Source: Aquimarina litoralis
GTDB taxonomy: Bacteria > Bacteroidota > Bacteroidia > Flavobacteriales > Flavobacteriaceae
Reading direction: 5' to 3'
Assembly (NCBI RefSeq): GCF_019295435.1
Contig: NZ_WEKL01000001.1
Coordinates: 41,036-99,284 of the forward strand
DNA length: 58,249 bases
The translations under genes were made by a program, and so were the position numbers. The notes beneath the pieces were generated by a model, which was not told where the DNA came from, did not search any database, and saw nothing but the letters and a program-made list of their open reading frames with translations. Shown here one piece after another: positions 11,453 to 20,680 of the stretch. How positions within the stretch are numbered: the stretch's first letter is position 1; each line of letters opens with the position of its first letter.

Positions 11453-12793
11453 ATGTATAAAAATCGATATTCTAAATACATCCGCCCTATATTATATGGT
11501 ATTGATTTATTGATTATATATTTATTATCATTTTTTCTTTTGACTCAGAGTTATACCGATCTGATGTTTTTTATTTTATTCTGGGTATTATTGTCAGTTT
11601 TACTTTCATTTTATAAAGTATATCGCTTTACTAAAATTATTGAAATTATTGCATTGTTATTTAAACAAACAGTAACATTAGTGCTATTAATAACAAGTTA
11701 TTTATATGTTTCAAAATCTGATATTCCTTGGGCAAGTATTGTAAGTTATTTCATTTGGCTCTTTGTTGTTTTAAATATTTGGAGGATATTTTTATATGAA
11801 ATTTTTAAGAAATACCGAATAATAACCGGAAGTAATTATAGAAATGTTGTAGTCATTGGAGATAATGAATCGACAAAGAAGCTTATCAATTTCTTCAATT
11901 CTATGCCTGGTTATGGTTATAGATATAAAGGCTTTTTTACGAATCAACCCTCAAAAGACAAAATAGGGAATATTGAGCAGAGTTTTGATTTTATTTCAAA
12001 TGGTGATATTGACGAAATCTATTGTTCTCTTGATGAGCTAGATGATGATGCAGTAAAAAGTTATATTGACTTTTGTGATGTTCAAATGAAAAATTTGAAA
12101 TTTATACCAGATACGAAAGAAATATTTGCTAAAAATTTACATCTCATTTATTACGATTTAGTTCCAATAATTTCATTACGGGAAATTCCTTTGGATGATC
12201 CAATAAAAAGTGGAGGGAAGAGACTTTTTGATTTTATTTTGGCAGCTTTAGTTATGGTTACTATTCTTTCTTGGCTAATTCCTATTTTAGCTTTGATTAT
12301 TAAACTAGAAAGCAAGGGGCCAGTTTTTTTTAAACAAAATCGCCCTGGAATAAAGGAAAAAGGATTCTTTTGTTATAAATTCAGATCAATGCATGTGAAT
12401 TCGGTTTCAGAAAATTCTGCGACTAGAAATGATCCACGTACTACAAGAGTTGGAAAATTTATAAGAAGAACAAGCATAGATGAATTACCTCAGTTTATTA
12501 ATGTATTATTCGGGGACATGTCTGTGGTGGGTCCTAGGCCTCATTTATGGAAACAAAATGAATTATATGGGACAACCGTTTCGAAATACATGGTCAGACA
12601 TTTAGTAAAACCTGGTATAACAGGATTAGCCCAAGTTAAGGGGTATCGTGGAGGTATAGAAACTAATGAAGATATTGTAAATAGAACAAAATATGATATT
12701 TTCTATATAGAAAATTGGTCCGTATTATTGGATATTTATATCATAGTACAAACTGTGATTAATATTTTTAAGGGAGAAGAAAAAGCATATTAG
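11453..12793 (+). CDS. polyisoprenyl-phosphate hexose-1-phosphate transferase (bacterial sugar transferase), copy 1
   Basis: A WcaJ/WbaP-type initiating transferase of 446 residues. The N-terminal 125 residues hold four or five membrane helices, followed by a Rossmann-like linker (NVVVIGDNEST). The C-terminal catalytic domain begins at about residue 255 with KRLFDFILA and a re-entrant hydrophobic helix. It continues with KLESKGPVFFKQNRPG, CYKFRSM, the catalytic Asp-Glu dyad in RRTSIDELPQ, DMSVVGPRPH and KPGITGLAQVKGYRGG. It would place a hexose-1-phosphate from a UDP-sugar on undecaprenyl phosphate. A clear paralogue (15278-16630) lies just beyond ugd and uxs. Function is firm; the sugar is not known. 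Confidence 0.92.
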   Translation: MYKNRYSKYIRPILYGIDLLIIYLLSFFLLTQSYTDLMFFILFWVLLSVLLSFYKVYRFTKIIEIIALLFKQTVTLVLLITSYLYVSKSDIPWASIVSYFIWLFVVLNIWRIFLYEIFKKYRIITGSNYRNVVVIGDNESTKKLINFFNSMPGYGYRYKGFFTNQPSKDKIGNIEQSFDFISNGDIDEIYCSLDELDDDAVKSYIDFCDVQMKNLKFIPDTKEIFAKNLHLIYYDLVPIISLREIPLDDPIKSGGKRLFDFILAALVMVTILSWLIPILALIIKLESKGPVFFKQNRPGIKEKGFFCYKFRSMHVNSVSENSATRNDPRTTRVGKFIRRTSIDELPQFINVLFGDMSVVGPRPHLWKQNELYGTTVSKYMVRHLVKPGITGLAQVKGYRGGIETNEDIVNRTKYDIFYIENWSVLLDIYIIVQTVINIFKGEEKAY

Positions 12794-12883
12794 AAAATTA
12801 TCATACTCTTAAACATAATATTTCTTCAAAAAGCTTGATAAATCATTAGAAAACCCGATTTTTGAATCTAATTTTAGGTATAC

Positions 12884-14194
12884 ATGAAAATATCAGTAAT
12901 AGGTACGGGTTATGTAGGATTGGTAACAGGTACATGTTTAGCAGAGACAGGCAATGAGGTTGTATGTGTTGATATTGATTCTGCAAAAGTTGAGAGGATG
13001 CGTAATGGTGAAGTTCCGATATATGAACCCCATTTAGATGTTCTTTTTGAAAGAAATATAAAAGCAAATAGATTACGTTTTACAACATCGCTAGAAGAAG
13101 GTATCGATCATGGTGATATTATTTTCCTTGCTTTACCAACTCCAGAAGATGAAGATGGGTCGGCAGATCTATCTTATGTTTTAGGTGTTTCAAATGATAT
13201 AGGTAAGCTTATTTCTGACTATAAAGTTATTGTAGATAAAAGTACAGTTCCAGTAGGTACAGCTGAGAAGGTTCGAGAAGCGATATTAGAAAATTCTAAA
13301 TGTGATTTTGATGTAGTATCCAATCCTGAGTTTTTAAGAGAAGGTTTTGCAGTAGATGATTTTCTGAAACCTGAGCGTATAGTTATCGGTTCTTCATCAG
13401 ATCGTGCGACTGATCTGATGAAAAAATTATATAAGCCGTATGTAAGATCAGGAAACCCTATCATCGTAATGGATGAAAAATCCGCTGAACTTACTAAGTA
13501 CGCTGCTAATTCGTTTTTGGCAACTAAGATTACCTTTATGAATGAGATTGCTAACTATTGTGAAAAAGTGGGGGCTGATGTAGATAAGGTTCGTATAGGT
13601 ATGGGTACTGATTCGAGAATTGGAAAGCGATTTTTGTTTCCAGGAATTGGATATGGAGGTTCGTGTTTTCCAAAGGATGTAAAAGCACTACATAAATCTG
13701 GAAAAGAAGATGGTTATGCTTTTAAAATTTTGGAGTCCGTTATAGATGTGAATCAAAATCAAAAAATAGCATTACTTCCTAAAATTGAGTCATATTTTGG
13801 GAATAATTTGGAAGGAAAAACCCTTGCTATCTGGGGTCTTGCATTTAAACCAGAGACAGATGATATCAGAGAAGCTCCTTCTTTAGATATTATAAACAGT
13901 TTATTAGATAGAGGAGCACAGGTAAAAACATTTGATCCAGAAGCTATGGATAATGTGGCTAGGAAATATGGAGATAAGATTACTTTTTCCAATTCAATGT
14001 ATGATGCTTTGACTGATGCAGATGCATTGATCATATGTACGGAGTGGAGTATTTTCAGGACTCCTAATTTTGATAAGATAAAGGAACTTCTTATCAATCC
14101 TGTAATTTTTGACGGAAGAAATCTATACGATTTAGCAGATATGGAAAAAGAAAAAATCGCGTACTTCTCTATTGGAAGAAAAGATATCAAATAA
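12884..14194 (+). CDS. ugd: UDP-glucose 6-dehydrogenase
   Basis: A cytoplasmic NAD-dependent enzyme of 436 residues that oxidises UDP-glucose twice to UDP-glucuronate. The N-terminal dinucleotide-binding motif is IGTGYVGLVTG (from residue 5). The middle contains the NPEFLREG segment and the NSFLATKITFMNEIAN helix. The catalytic cysteine is Cys261 in GYGGSCFPKD, followed by the UDP-binding WGLAFKPETDDIREAPS segment in the C-terminal domain. The product feeds the UDP-glucuronate decarboxylase encoded 96 bases downstream, so the two form a UDP-xylose branch. UDP-ManNAc dehydrogenase is a related alternative, but the close neighbour argues for Ugd. Confidence 0.95.
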   Translation: MKISVIGTGYVGLVTGTCLAETGNEVVCVDIDSAKVERMRNGEVPIYEPHLDVLFERNIKANRLRFTTSLEEGIDHGDIIFLALPTPEDEDGSADLSYVLGVSNDIGKLISDYKVIVDKSTVPVGTAEKVREAILENSKCDFDVVSNPEFLREGFAVDDFLKPERIVIGSSSDRATDLMKKLYKPYVRSGNPIIVMDEKSAELTKYAANSFLATKITFMNEIANYCEKVGADVDKVRIGMGTDSRIGKRFLFPGIGYGGSCFPKDVKALHKSGKEDGYAFKILESVIDVNQNQKIALLPKIESYFGNNLEGKTLAIWGLAFKPETDDIREAPSLDIINSLLDRGAQVKTFDPEAMDNVARKYGDKITFSNSMYDALTDADALIICTEWSIFRTPNFDKIKELLINPVIFDGRNLYDLADMEKEKIAYFSIGRKDIK

Positions 14195-14290
14195 ATACCA
14201 TGAAATGAGCCATAATAACTAGGTTAATGTCAACCGATATGTTTAGTGGAGAATTCCATCTGACTATTCAAAAAAAATAAAAAAGAACAG

Positions 14291-15277
14291 ATGAAAAAAG
14301 TTTTAATTACCGGAGCTGCTGGATTTTTAGGATCACATCTTTGTGATCGATTTATTAAAGAAGGTTATCATGTGATTGGTATGGATAACTTAATCACCGG
14401 AGATCTAAAAAACATTGAACATTTATTTAAACTTAAGAATTTTGAGTTTTATAATCATGATGTTTCAAAGTTTGTTCATGTTCCTGGTAATTTAGATTAT
14501 ATACTACATTTTGCTTCTCCTGCAAGTCCTATAGATTATCTTAAAATACCAATACAAACTTTAAAAGTAGGATCATTAGGGACACATAATCTTTTAGGTT
14601 TGGCAAAAGAAAAAAACGCCAGAATATTAATTGCTTCAACGAGTGAAGTATATGGGGATCCTTTGATTCATCCTCAAACGGAAGATTATTATGGCAATGT
14701 AAATACAATTGGACCTCGTGGAGTGTATGATGAAGCAAAACGATTTCAAGAATCTATAACAATGGCGTATCATACTTATCATAAATTGGAAACAAGAATT
14801 GTGCGTATTTTTAATACCTACGGCCCTAGAATGAGATTAAATGATGGAAGGGTAGTTCCTGCTTTTATAGGACAAGCTTTAAGAGGAGAAGATCTTACAG
14901 TGTTCGGAGATGGTTCTCAAACACGCTCCTTCTGTTATGTGGATGATCTGATAGAAGGAATTTATAGATTGTTGTTTAGTGATTACGTATATCCTGTAAA
15001 TATTGGTAACCCAAATGAAATTACAATTGGAGATTTTGCAGAAGAAATCATAAAATTAACTGGAACCGACCAAAAAGTGATTTATAAACCGCTCCCAGTT
15101 AATGATCCCTTACAAAGACAACCAGATATTTCAAAAGCTAAAGAAGTTTTAAAATGGGAGCCAAAAATTGACAGATCTGAAGGTATGAAACGTACATTGG
15201 AATATTTTAAAAGTCTTTCTGAAGAAGAATTATATAGAAGTGAGCATAAAGATTTTTCATCTTATTCCGAACAATAA
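14291..15277 (+). CDS. uxs: UDP-glucuronate decarboxylase (UDP-xylose synthase)
   Basis: An extended short-chain dehydrogenase of 328 residues that oxidises and decarboxylates UDP-glucuronate to UDP-xylose in the cytoplasm. The Rossmann motif [11 protein letters not shown] is at the N-terminus. The HFASPASP segment and the catalytic TSEVYGDP segment follow, then the Tyr146-x-x-x-Lys150 pair in GVYDEAKR and [10 protein letters not shown]. These residues distinguish UXS from GalE or RmlB. With ugd upstream it supplies UDP-xylose. Its TAA stop is followed immediately, with no spacing, by the ATG of the second sugar transferase, which indicates a shared transcript and a link between xylose supply and that priming enzyme. 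Confidence 0.93.
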   Translation: MKKVLITGAAGFLGSHLCDRFIKEGYHVIGMDNLITGDLKNIEHLFKLKNFEFYNHDVSKFVHVPGNLDYILHFASPASPIDYLKIPIQTLKVGSLGTHNLLGLAKEKNARILIASTSEVYGDPLIHPQTEDYYGNVNTIGPRGVYDEAKRFQESITMAYHTYHKLETRIVRIFNTYGPRMRLNDGRVVPAFIGQALRGEDLTVFGDGSQTRSFCYVDDLIEGIYRLLFSDYVYPVNIGNPNEITIGDFAEEIIKLTGTDQKVIYKPLPVNDPLQRQPDISKAKEVLKWEPKIDRSEGMKRTLEYFKSLSEEELYRSEHKDFSSYSEQ

Positions 15278-16630
15278 ATGCATCATAAAAGAGGAGGATA
15301 TTCGTATTTAATAAGACCAATACTTATTGTTATTGATCTTCTTATTTTGTTAATATCCTCTTTTTATTTTCTGAATAATATTGCCAATAATCAATTATAT
15401 GTATTCTTGTCCATTATATGGTATATATCGGCATACCTACTTAATTTTTATGAGGTTTATAGATTTACCAAAGTATTAACTATTATATCTCTTTTAATAA
15501 AACAAGGACTGCTGATTCTGGTTCTTTTATTTGCCTATTTTGGATTGCTGAAAATAAATTTCTTTTCTACAAGTGATATCTTTTCTTTTATTTCAGTTTC
15601 GATTTTTTCAATTGGTATCGTGAAGGTGATTTCATATTATGCTTTAAAAAGATACCGATCTTATCTTGGAGGAAATAATAGAATAGTTGTTATTATAGGA
15701 AACAACAAAAGTGCACAACAACTCAATGCGTTTTTTGAAAAGAGAAAAGATTTAGGATATCAGGTTTTAAAGGTGTTTTCTGACGAACTACCTGATAAAA
15801 TTAAAGATAGCTTTGAATTTTTAAAAAAAGAAGATGTAGATGAGATATACTGTTCTATAGATGAGATTTCAGATGAGGTTGTAAATGAATACGTAAAATA
15901 TGCTGATCAGAATTATAGTGTTTTAAAGTTTATCCCCAATTCTCAACGTATCTTTTCTAAAAGATTGAAGACAGATTATTATGAGTATTTACCGGTTTTA
16001 TCAATACCAGAAGTATCATTAAACAATGCTACGAATAGAGCTATTAAGAGAGGTTTTGATATTGTTTTTTCACTAATGGTAATCATTTTTATATTATCCT
16101 GGTTAATACCACTATTGTATGTTCTGATTAAACTAGAATCAAAAGGTCCTTTAATTTATAGTCATCGACGTAATGGGATAAATTACAAAGAATTTATTTG
16201 TTATAAATTTAGATCTATGAGGGATGAAAATTTTTCAGATCTGGTTCAAGTAAAAAAAGACGATCATCGAGTGACTAAAATAGGACGTTTCATACGAAGA
16301 ACAAGTATTGATGAACTTCCACAATTTTTCAACGTGCTTTTCGGGGATATGTCTGTAGTAGGTCCGAGACCACATATGATTTCTTACACTAAAGATTATG
16401 GAAAAAGAATAGACAAATATAATTTTGTTTTTAGACATTCTGTAAAGCCTGGAATTACAGGAATGGCACAGGTAAAAGGATATAGAGGTGAAGTTGAGAG
16501 TGATGAAGATATCGTAAATCGTATTAAGTATGATATTTTTTATATAGAGAACTGGTCTTTGCTTTTGGATTCTAAAATTGTGCTAGATACCATAATGAAT
16601 GTTATTAAAGGACAAGAAAAAGCATATTAG
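15278..16630 (+). CDS. polyisoprenyl-phosphate hexose-1-phosphate transferase (bacterial sugar transferase), copy 2
   Basis: A WcaJ-like initiating transferase of 450 residues and a paralogue of the protein at 11453-12793. Both share the layout of N-terminal helices with a FYxVYRFTK segment, a Rossmann-like linker (VVIIGNNKS), and a C-terminal catalytic domain. Here the domain carries KRGFDIVFS, KLESKGPLIYSHRRNG, CYKFRSMRDE, the Asp-Glu dyad in RRTSIDELPQ, DMSVVGPRPH and KPGITGMAQVKGYRGE, ending in the same EKAY tail as copy 1. It starts at the base after the uxs stop. Divergence between copies is well beyond a recent duplication, so they probably prime different glycans or use different donors. 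Confidence 0.9.
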   Translation: MHHKRGGYSYLIRPILIVIDLLILLISSFYFLNNIANNQLYVFLSIIWYISAYLLNFYEVYRFTKVLTIISLLIKQGLLILVLLFAYFGLLKINFFSTSDIFSFISVSIFSIGIVKVISYYALKRYRSYLGGNNRIVVIIGNNKSAQQLNAFFEKRKDLGYQVLKVFSDELPDKIKDSFEFLKKEDVDEIYCSIDEISDEVVNEYVKYADQNYSVLKFIPNSQRIFSKRLKTDYYEYLPVLSIPEVSLNNATNRAIKRGFDIVFSLMVIIFILSWLIPLLYVLIKLESKGPLIYSHRRNGINYKEFICYKFRSMRDENFSDLVQVKKDDHRVTKIGRFIRRTSIDELPQFFNVLFGDMSVVGPRPHMISYTKDYGKRIDKYNFVFRHSVKPGITGMAQVKGYRGEVESDEDIVNRIKYDIFYIENWSLLLDSKIVLDTIMNVIKGQEKAY

Positions 16631-16662
16631 TTAGAAGCCGTATAAACAATACGATAATAAAG

Positions 16663-17970
16663 GTGGAGTTTGGAAAAAAAATAATGGAACTTTCCGAAAT
16701 GTTTTATAAACATGATGATGATATAGTACTTACTATATTTTGGAATAGTTTGTATATAGCTTTTTTATTGTTGCCTCTAGGAATCAATCTTCCCACTCCT
16801 TTTTTCATAATATCGATAACCCTTGGTATTATCAATATATTTCGATCAAAGAAAAAGTTTGTTCTGGATAATAAAATCTTATTGCTGCTTCCTTTGTATT
16901 TTGTCGTAATGGCCATCAGTTTGTTTTACACTAGTAATAGTTCATACGGACTTGATGTATTACAACGATCATTATCATTGTTCTTATTTCCTGTTATTTT
17001 CCTTTTTGTAAAGGAAGATGCATCCTCTGTAAGGAAGTTGTTTGAGTTTTTGCTTGTCGGATTGGTTATTTCTTTTTTTATTAATTTATCAATTGCTCTA
17101 AATAATTCTATATCTATCTTTAAGGAAGGTTTTTTTACTAATGTTTCAATACAAGATCTCACTTCTTTTTTAGATGCATTGATGAGTGGATGGAATTATT
17201 TGGTAGAAGATGAATTTTCTAAGCTTATCAACCCAAGTTATCTATCGTTATATATATTGTTAGTACTAAGTTTTTACCTAAAAAAGAACTTAGATTCTAG
17301 ACTAAGAACTACAGTCGTAGTCATCTTATTTCTCTATCTTTTCCTGTTAGCTTCAATTGCGGCATACCTAATACTGCTAATTATGTGTTTGCTTTTGATT
17401 TTTGACATTTCAGAAAGAAGTAGAAAACATACTATGATGATAATGTTTGTATTAGGAGTTATTATTTTTCTTAACAATCCAAGAGTATTTGATTTCTATG
17501 CTAAGATTAAAAACTTCGGCAATTCCATAGAATATGCTAACTCTACTTCTGAGAAGGCGCGATTACTTTCGTGGGATGCAAGTTTGAAATTAATAAAGGA
17601 TGCACCATTACTAGGTTATGGAATAGGAGACGCTAATGATATTTTAATAAATAAGTATAGCGAACTTGGCTATACATATAATTTTGACAACAGATATAAC
17701 GCACACAACCAGTTTCTTCAGACATTATTACAAACGGGTATTATGGGTTTTGTCATACTGGTAAGTATTTTTGTGGTATTAGCGATTCGAATGAGAAGAA
17801 GCCGAAACGAATTTTCGGTTTTCCTTATTCTTCTTATTTCTCTTATATTCGAATCAATGCTGGTAAGATTCAACGGAATTGTATTTTTTTCTATTATAAT
17901 TCCATTATTGCTTAAGAAACGAAGTATTCTAAGTAGTAGAATAATTCGGAATAATCTGATAGTATCATAA
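16663..17970 (+). CDS. O-antigen ligase/polymerase family membrane protein
   Basis: A polytopic protein of 435 residues with about 11 hydrophobic helices. The large periplasmic loop at about residues 290-365 contains LIKDAPLLGYGIGD and RYNAHNQFLQTLLQTGIMGF, the HNQFL signature of the WaaL/Wzy_C domain. It begins 32 bases after the second sugar transferase with GTG at 16663; ATG at 16684 (residue 8) is a reasonable alternative. It is the last gene of the polysaccharide locus. By position it could be the polymerase or ligase for the glycan primed by copy 2. It is the third protein of this fold in the locus. Confidence 0.75.
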   Translation: MEFGKKIMELSEMFYKHDDDIVLTIFWNSLYIAFLLLPLGINLPTPFFIISITLGIINIFRSKKKFVLDNKILLLLPLYFVVMAISLFYTSNSSYGLDVLQRSLSLFLFPVIFLFVKEDASSVRKLFEFLLVGLVISFFINLSIALNNSISIFKEGFFTNVSIQDLTSFLDALMSGWNYLVEDEFSKLINPSYLSLYILLVLSFYLKKNLDSRLRTTVVVILFLYLFLLASIAAYLILLIMCLLLIFDISERSRKHTMMIMFVLGVIIFLNNPRVFDFYAKIKNFGNSIEYANSTSEKARLLSWDASLKLIKDAPLLGYGIGDANDILINKYSELGYTYNFDNRYNAHNQFLQTLLQTGIMGFVILVSIFVVLAIRMRRSRNEFSVFLILLISLIFESMLVRFNGIVFFSIIIPLLLKKRSILSSRIIRNNLIVS

Positions 17971-18005
17971 ATATTAAAATAGCCTTTAAAATAATTAGTA
18001 AGACA

Positions 18006-18046
18006 ATTGCTAATAAACTATTTTTGAAGCTTGTTAAATTAGCAAT
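18006..18046 (+). promoter_or_regulatory. purD promoter -7 box inside a 9-bp inverted repeat
   Basis: TATTTTTG at 18019-18026 matches the TAnnTTTG -7 consensus and lies 38 bases before the purD ATG. It is framed by a perfect 9-bp inverted repeat, ATTGCTAAT at 18006-18014 and ATTAGCAAT at 18038-18046. Because the left arm lies upstream of the expected transcription start, a DNA operator is more likely than an RNA hairpin. Confidence 0.5.
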
Positions 18047-18064
18047 AAAAACAACCAATAAATA

Positions 18065-19336
18065 ATGAATATTTTAGTTTTAGGATCTGGAGGTAGAGAA
18101 CATACGTTTGCTTACAAAATAGCACAAAGTAACTTATGTGATAAGTTATTTGTTGCTCCAGGAAATGCGGGAACGGCTGATATTGCAACAAATATATCTA
18201 TTTCTGTAACAGACTTTGATGCTATAAAGAACCTTGTAATAGACGAAAAAATAGAAATGGTTGTTGTAGGGCCTGAAGATCCTTTGGTGCAAGGTATAGC
18301 CGACTTTTTCGCAAATGATAGTGATCTAAAAAATGTAGCTTTAATTGGTCCTTCAAAAGAGGGAGCAAGGTTAGAAGGTAGTAAGGAATACGCAAAGGAG
18401 TTTTTATTTAGACACAATATCCCTACCGCTGCTTATCAAAGTTTTACTGCAAATACTGTGAATAAAGGGAAGGAATTCTTAGAGACTTTAAAACCTCCTT
18501 ATGTGTTAAAAGCAGATGGTCTTGCAGCAGGAAAAGGCGTGTTAATTCTTCAAGATCTTGAAACCGCTAAAGCAGAACTAGAAAACATGTTGACCAATAA
18601 AAAGTTTGGTGCAGCAAGTGAAAAAGTGGTAATAGAAGAATTTTTAGATGGAATTGAGCTAAGTGTTTTTGTTCTTACAGATGGTAAAAATTACATCACC
18701 TTACCTACAGCAAAAGATTATAAGCGTATTGGAGAAGGAGATACAGGATTAAATACAGGAGGAATGGGCGCTATTTCTCCAGTTCCATTTGCTGATAGTA
18801 GCTTTATGGATAAAATAGAAGAAAGAGTCGTTAAACCTACTGTAGAAGGCCTCACAAAGGAGAAAATAGAATATAAAGGTTTTATCTTTATTGGTTTGAT
18901 AAAAGTAGGAGACGATCCTAAAGTTATTGAATATAATGTAAGAATGGGAGATCCTGAGACTGAAGTTGTTTTGCCAAGGGTAAAAACAGATCTGGTATCA
19001 CTTTTTAATCACGTATCAAATCAAACACTGGATAAAATTGATATCGACATCGACCCGCGAAGTGCTACTACGGTTATGACGGTTTCTGGAGGATATCCAG
19101 AAGCGTATGAAAAAGGAAAGGAAATTACTGGAATCGATCAAATAAAAGATTCGATTGTTTTTCATGCTGGCACCAAAATAGATAATGGTAAAACAGTTAC
19201 AAATGGAGGTCGTGTAATAGCAATAACCTCATTTGATGATGATTTTAGAAAAGCTTTAGAAAAGTCATATCAAAATATAGAGAAACTTACTTTCGAAAAA
19301 ATGTACTATAGAAAAGATTTAGGATTCGATTTATAG
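18065..19336 (+). CDS. purD: phosphoribosylamine--glycine ligase (GAR synthetase)
   Basis: An ATP-grasp ligase of 423 residues that joins 5-phosphoribosylamine with glycine, the second step of de novo purine synthesis. The N-terminal motif is LGSGGREHTFAYKI, followed by VAPGNAGT and VVGPEDPLVQGI. The ATP-grasp domain has KADGLAAGKGV, the EEFLDGIELSVF segment, LPTAKDYKRIGEGDTG with LNTGGMGA, and the metal-binding EYNVRMGDPETE. Length and motifs match complete PurD proteins. It stands alone rather than in a pur cluster, is preceded by its own promoter, and is followed after 21 bases by a strong perfect-palindrome terminator. Confidence 0.97.
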   Translation: MNILVLGSGGREHTFAYKIAQSNLCDKLFVAPGNAGTADIATNISISVTDFDAIKNLVIDEKIEMVVVGPEDPLVQGIADFFANDSDLKNVALIGPSKEGARLEGSKEYAKEFLFRHNIPTAAYQSFTANTVNKGKEFLETLKPPYVLKADGLAAGKGVLILQDLETAKAELENMLTNKKFGAASEKVVIEEFLDGIELSVFVLTDGKNYITLPTAKDYKRIGEGDTGLNTGGMGAISPVPFADSSFMDKIEERVVKPTVEGLTKEKIEYKGFIFIGLIKVGDDPKVIEYNVRMGDPETEVVLPRVKTDLVSLFNHVSNQTLDKIDIDIDPRSATTVMTVSGGYPEAYEKGKEITGIDQIKDSIVFHAGTKIDNGKTVTNGGRVIAITSFDDDFRKALEKSYQNIEKLTFEKMYYRKDLGFDL

Positions 19337-19357
19337 TCAATAAACTATACTATTATT

Positions 19358-19393
19358 AAAAAAGCTCATTGTAGATCTACAATGAGCTTTTTT
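19358..19393. terminator. bidirectional rho-independent terminator
   Basis: A perfect 36-base palindrome: A6, a GCTCATTGTAGA arm, its complement and T6. It reads as a hairpin plus U-tract on both strands. It sits between purD (+) and the small membrane protein gene on the minus strand, so it can end both convergent transcripts. Confidence 0.9.
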
Positions 19394-19415
19394 AATATAC
19401 GATATATAAAATAAT

Positions 19416-19646
19416 TTAGTCCAAAAATGAATGAGCTGTCGGATCTCGATCTTCTTCATTGTTGTCATTAAATTTTTTCAACTCCTTCATCCAATAAAGA
19501 AAAGCAACAAAACCAATTAACATAAATAACCAGTTTACAATATTAGCTGCAGTCCAACTTTCTAATTCTAACGCTCTTAGTGAATCTAGAGGAGCAAAAA
19601 GTACATCTACAAATAAATATTGAATAGCTTCAAAAAATTCTTTCAT
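19416..19646 (-). CDS. small membrane protein, flavobacterial (DUF6341-like)
   Basis: A protein of 76 residues. The first 25 residues are amphipathic (FFEAIQYLFVDVLFAPLDSL), a single hydrophobic helix spans about residues 33-53 (NIVNWLFMLIGFVAFLYWM), and the tail is acidic with NNEEDRDPTAHSFLD. From memory this corresponds to DUF6341, a family found next to purD and DUF6427 genes in Flavobacteriaceae and often mislabelled uracil phosphoribosyltransferase; it has no such catalytic motif. The gene is convergent with purD and divergent from the DUF6427-like gene, sharing a 113-base intergenic region with it. Function unknown. Confidence 0.75.
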   Translation of the reverse strand: MKEFFEAIQYLFVDVLFAPLDSLRALELESWTAANIVNWLFMLIGFVAFLYWMKELKKFNDNNEEDRDPTAHSFLD

Positions 19647-19759
19647 AATATGATCTTCATTTTCATTATAAAAAGCTAACGAAAAACTTTTTATAAATTA
19701 GTAATATTATTAGTAAAAACAATAATTGATTGTCTGACGCAAAAATATAAAAAATAGTA

Positions 19760-20680
19760 GTGTTATCAAGCTTTTTTAGTAAATCAAAACCAATTAATTT
19801 TATAATAGTTGCTATATATATGCTGCTATTATATATAATAGCTTACTATAAAAATGGTTTTGGTCTTAATTACAATAGTATTCTTATCTCTTTAACAGGA
19901 TTTGTAGCCTATATTTTGGCAATGCTAGTACTCAATTTGATAACTCAGAAGAATGATCTTACACAAAAAAGTACCAATACTATATTACTTTTTGCTTTTT
20001 TGACGGCAATATTACCTGATTCACTTACAAATATCTATATTTTATTAGCTAATTTGTTAGTGATTCTTGGAGCTAGAAGTGTGCTTAGTCTAAGAAATGG
20101 TAAACATATAAAATCTAAAATCTTGGATGCTTCGCTATTTGTAAGTATAGCGTCCTTAGCATATTTCTGGAGTATTGGATTTATGATTTTTGTATTCTTA
20201 GGCATTTTATTTTTTGAACCTAAGAATTATAGAAACTGGATAATTCCTATAATTTCTGTAATAACTGTCTACATATTGGCTAATTGTTTTACATTATTAT
20301 TTTATGATAAGGTTTTTACTATTTCTGATTATGTAGATCCAATTTCATTTTCCTTTAATAATTATACAGATCAAAGTAGCGTTTTTTCTATCGGTATTCT
20401 TATTATTTGCACACTATTTTTCTTTACAATATACTTTTTAAAATTTAATAGAAAATCCACCAAGTTAAAACCCATTTTGAGGTTGATTATTTCACAATGG
20501 TTGATTGCTTTGGTAATTATCATAATCGCTCCTAGTAAAAGCACTGCTGAAATGATATTTATTGGTGCTCCATTAGCAATAATAGGTACTGCCTATTTGG
20601 AGATGGATCAAGGAAAATTCGTAAAAGAAATAAACCTTTGGGTATTTTTATTATTGCCTTTCATTTCACTGCTATTTTAA
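19760..20680 (+). CDS. polytopic membrane protein of unknown function (DUF6427-like)
   Basis: A hydrophobic protein of 306 residues with about 9-10 predicted helices and almost no soluble domain. Recognisable stretches include LLFAFLTAILPDSLTNIYILLANLLVILGARSV and EPKNYRNWIIPI, which match my recollection of DUF6427 proteins beside purD in flavobacteria. The start is GTG at 19760, since no ATG precedes the first hydrophobic segment; the helix begins at about residue 11, which suits the start. It is divergent from the small membrane gene at 19416-19646. No transport or enzymatic motif is visible, and the function is unknown. Confidence 0.75.
   Translation: MLSSFFSKSKPINFIIVAIYMLLLYIIAYYKNGFGLNYNSILISLTGFVAYILAMLVLNLITQKNDLTQKSTNTILLFAFLTAILPDSLTNIYILLANLLVILGARSVLSLRNGKHIKSKILDASLFVSIASLAYFWSIGFMIFVFLGILFFEPKNYRNWIIPIISVITVYILANCFTLLFYDKVFTISDYVDPISFSFNNYTDQSSVFSIGILIICTLFFFTIYFLKFNRKSTKLKPILRLIISQWLIALVIIIIAPSKSTAEMIFIGAPLAIIGTAYLEMDQGKFVKEINLWVFLLLPFISLLF

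Noticed and set aside
12846-13067. Minus-strand frame opposite the start of ugd
   Set aside because: It is the antisense shadow of a certain gene, with low-complexity translation and no domain.
19416-19646. Uracil phosphoribosyltransferase label for the 76-residue protein
   Set aside because: The protein is a small single-helix membrane protein with no phosphoribosyltransferase motif; the name seems to be a propagated error.
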